From Pseudoxanthomonas koreensis_A (GTDB taxonomy: Bacteria; Pseudomonadota; Gammaproteobacteria; Xanthomonadales; Xanthomonadaceae): a stretch of 64,000 nucleotides of DNA. This document shows positions 62,187 through 64,000 of the stretch, piece after piece (position 1 is the first letter of the stretch; every line of letters starts with the position of its first letter). The position numbers and the translations under genes were made by a program. The notes beneath the pieces were generated by a model. It ran no database searches. It saw only the letters and a list, made by a program, of their open reading frames with translations, and was not told the origin of the DNA. The stretch is taken from contig NZ_CP169056.1 in the NCBI RefSeq assembly GCF_041890415.1, positions 1,426,001 through 1,490,000 of the forward strand, in the 5' to 3' direction.

Positions 62187-62606
62187 ATGAACAACGTCAC
62201 ACATGCCGCCTGTTTTTCTGGCCCACGCACCAATCCCAATCGCTGGTTCGCCGCGCTGGCGCTGGCGGGCGCCTTCGCCTTCTCCTTCGCACTGCCGGGG
62301 GTTGCTTCCGCGGGCGAAGGCGGGTTCCGCCACAACGTGTTGATGCGCGGCCAGGTTCTGGAGACGCAGGACGACACACTGGTGGTCTGCGTCGGCAAGG
62401 CCGACGGAGCCCAGGTCGACCAGGTGCTGGATGTGATCCGGCACAAGCGCCGTAACCGCGGTCCTCGGGATATCGGGCCGCGCTTTCGCCGGGAAGCCGT
62501 CGGTCAGGTGCGCATCACCGGGCTGTTCGACGACCACTACGCAGACGCTGAAGTGATCTCCGGAACGCCCAAGGTCAATGACATCGTCGAGCTGATTCGA
62601 CCGTGA
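62187..62606 (+). CDS. Exported protein of unknown function (139 aa)
   Basis: Start ATG 62187 with AAGGAG 8 nt upstream and a signal peptide (cleavage near ASAGE about 46). An upstream ATG at 62103 overlaps the previous gene as ATGA and is an alternative. The mature part is beta-rich: NVLMRGQVLETQDDTLVVCV and GKADGAQVDQVLDVIR, resembling the C-terminal barrel seen in FlgT-like and related exported proteins. Last gene of the operon. Confidence 0.65.
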   Translation: MNNVTHAACFSGPRTNPNRWFAALALAGAFAFSFALPGVASAGEGGFRHNVLMRGQVLETQDDTLVVCVGKADGAQVDQVLDVIRHKRRNRGPRDIGPRFRREAVGQVRITGLFDDHYADAEVISGTPKVNDIVELIRP

Positions 62607-62614
62607 GCAAGCCA

Positions 62615-62643
62615 CGCGTCCGGCGCAATCTGCGCCGGACGTG
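62615..62643 (+). terminator. Hairpin after the merR-DUF2933-ICMT operon
   Basis: Arms GTCCGGCGCA and TGCGCCGGAC with loop ATC (62618-62640), extendable by a C-G and a wobble pair. Ten perfect pairs, no long T-run, 11 nt after the stop. A likely operon end. Confidence 0.72.
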
Positions 62644-62687
62644 CGCCCGCTGTCCGCCCTCACTTCCTGCCAGAACCGGAGCTCATC

Positions 62688-64000
62688 ATGACCTCGACTT
62701 CCCGCCCGACGCTGCAGTTCCTCGGTGCCGCCGGCACCGTCACCGGATCGCGCTACCTGGTCGAGGCCAACGGTCAGCGCGTGCTCGTGGACTGCGGCCT
62801 GTTCCAGGGCTACAAGCAATTGCGCGACCGCAACTGGGCTCCGTTTCCCGTCGAGCCGTCATCAATCGACGCGGTGGTCCTGACCCACGCCCACCTGGAC
62901 CATTCTGGCTACTTGCCCGCACTGGTCAAACAAGGGTTCCGCGGCCGGATCCACTGCACCCATGGCAGCGTGGCCCTGTGCGGCCTGCTGCTTCCCGACA
63001 GCGGACACCTGCTCGAAGAGGAGGCCAAGTACGCGGCCCGCAAGGGGTACTCCAAGCACAAGGAACCACGACCGCTTTATACCGAGGATGACGCCCGCCG
63101 CAGCCTGAAGCAGCTCAAGGGGCATGACTATGGTCGCGACATCGAGGTCACATCAGGCGTCACGATCCGCTTCCATCCTGCCGGCCACATCCTGGGCGCT
63201 GCCCATGTCAGCCTGGACGTCCAGGGCCAGCGCCTGCACTTCAGTGGCGACCTGGGACGGCAGCAAGAGTCGCTGATGAATCCGCCGACGCCCCTGCCCG
63301 CCTGTGACGTACTGGTCTGCGAATCCACATATGGCAATCGGGAACACGTTCCGATCGACCAGGAGGCGGAGCTGGCCCCCATCATCCGCCGCGTCGCTGC
63401 CCGTGGGGGCGTAATCGTCATTCCGGCCTTTGCCATCGGTCGCGCCCAGGCGCTCATGCTGCATATCGCCCGGTTGCGCGAGCGCAAGGACATCCCTCGC
63501 GTGCCGCTCTACCTCAACAGCCCGATGGCAATCAACGCGACCCGGCACTACCACGCCCACCATTCCGAGCACCACGTGTCCGAAGAGGACTGCCAGCGGA
63601 TGTTCGACGTGGCCACCTTCGTCAACACTGTAGAAGAGTCGAAGGCGCTCAACCGCCAGCGCGGGCCGATGATCATCATCTCGGCCAGCGGCATGATCAC
63701 CGGCGGGCGCGTGTTGCACCACATCGAGGCGTTCGGCCCCGATGACTGCAACGCGATCCTGCTCGCGGGCTACCAGGCCGGAGGAACACGCGGTGCCGCG
63801 CTGGCGGCAGGCAAGCGCACGTTGCGCATGTTCGGCCGCGAGGTCCCCATCCGCGCTGAAGTGGTGCAGCTGGAAGGCTTCTCCGGCCACGCCGACGCCG
63901 GGGAGTTGCTGGACTGGATGCGCACCGCGCCGTCCGCGCCGCGCGTGGTGTACCTCACCCATGGCGAGCCCGATGCAGCCGACACACTGCGCGCGCGCGT
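62688..64000 (+). CDS. MBL-fold/beta-CASP ribonuclease-like protein (cut by window edge)
   Basis: 437 residues visible, no stop. Metallo-beta-lactamase motif HAHLDHSGYLP, HFSGDLGR, then the beta-CASP part with IIISASGMITGG and LEGFSGHAD. This is the RNA-processing/exonuclease family (RNase J/CPSF-like, YSH1 group) of about 450-470 aa, so little is missing. ATG 62688, GGAGCTC upstream. Role probably RNA turnover; context gives no more. Confidence 0.88.
   Translation, partial: MTSTSRPTLQFLGAAGTVTGSRYLVEANGQRVLVDCGLFQGYKQLRDRNWAPFPVEPSSIDAVVLTHAHLDHSGYLPALVKQGFRGRIHCTHGSVALCGLLLPDSGHLLEEEAKYAARKGYSKHKEPRPLYTEDDARRSLKQLKGHDYGRDIEVTSGVTIRFHPAGHILGAAHVSLDVQGQRLHFSGDLGRQQESLMNPPTPLPACDVLVCESTYGNREHVPIDQEAELAPIIRRVAARGGVIVIPAFAIGRAQALMLHIARLRERKDIPRVPLYLNSPMAINATRHYHAHHSEHHVSEEDCQRMFDVATFVNTVEESKALNRQRGPMIIISASGMITGGRVLHHIEAFGPDDCNAILLAGYQAGGTRGAALAAGKRTLRMFGREVPIRAEVVQLEGFSGHADAGELLDWMRTAPSAPRVVYLTHGEPDAADTLRAR

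Overview
The window is GC-rich DNA from a gammaproteobacterium that looks like a member of the Xanthomonadaceae/Lysobacteraceae. The signs are a copL-copA-copB copper locus of the Xanthomonas type, an inovirus prophage of the Cf/phiLf type sitting in a dif-like XerCD site, DUF3653- and DnrO-like proteins, and kfrA beside a tyrosine recombinase. It reads as a chromosomal accessory region assembled from a prophage, a defence island and a metal-resistance island, with genes cut at both window edges.

Layout. 1-2829: a BigR/SqrR-like ArsR repressor divergent from a DUF2892 gene and an RND efflux pair. 2988-10608: a 7.6 kb filamentous prophage between two copies of a 12-bp XerCD core, with a leftward repressor, a rightward operon for replication and virion proteins, a TraX-like gene and two leftward genes at the right end. 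10966-13561: a small unknown protein, KfrA, a tyrosine recombinase and the decayed tail of a second recombinase. 13594-29211: a defence-like island holding a SEC-C protein, a frameshifted nuclease-like gene, an IetAS ATPase/subtilase pair behind TGCAACA iterons, a sigma-like/unknown/IrrE-UvrD operon, a complete ubiquitin-like bilABCD operon plus a membrane protein, and a PD-(D/E)XK protein. 29577-32166: ordinary chromosomal genes ending in a gene cut by an IS. 32167-34648: two different IS3-family elements. 34682-62606: metal resistance (a divergent CDF/MerR pair, czcCBA plus a P1B-type ATPase, copLAB, copper-binding accessory proteins, copCD, CueR plus a Cu-ATPase, cusCBA, and a MerR/DUF2933/methyltransferase operon). 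62688-end: a beta-CASP metallo-beta-lactamase protein cut by the window edge.

How the parts work together. The Bil genes encode a ubiquitin-like protein with two predicted domains, an E2, a JAMM peptidase and an E1, in the order of the described anti-phage Bil operon. Just upstream is a three-gene operon with overlapping starts whose last product fuses an IrrE-type metallopeptidase to a UvrD helicase and a RecB-like nuclease fold that appears to have lost its catalytic residues. The leader of bilA can fold so that its Shine-Dalgarno sequence pairs perfectly with an upstream 9-mer. In the prophage, the repressor gene ends inside the attachment core. In the circular phage it would read on for 33 codons and overlap the start of the DUF3653 gene, so integration truncates the repressor and splits what would otherwise be one leftward operon. 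In the metal island three MerR-type promoters share the 19-bp spacer architecture, and the pumps cover divalent (Czc, P1B ATPase, CDF) and monovalent (Cus, Cu-ATPase) metals.

Limits. All calls come from reading the sequence and recalled family features. No database search, fold prediction or alignment was run.
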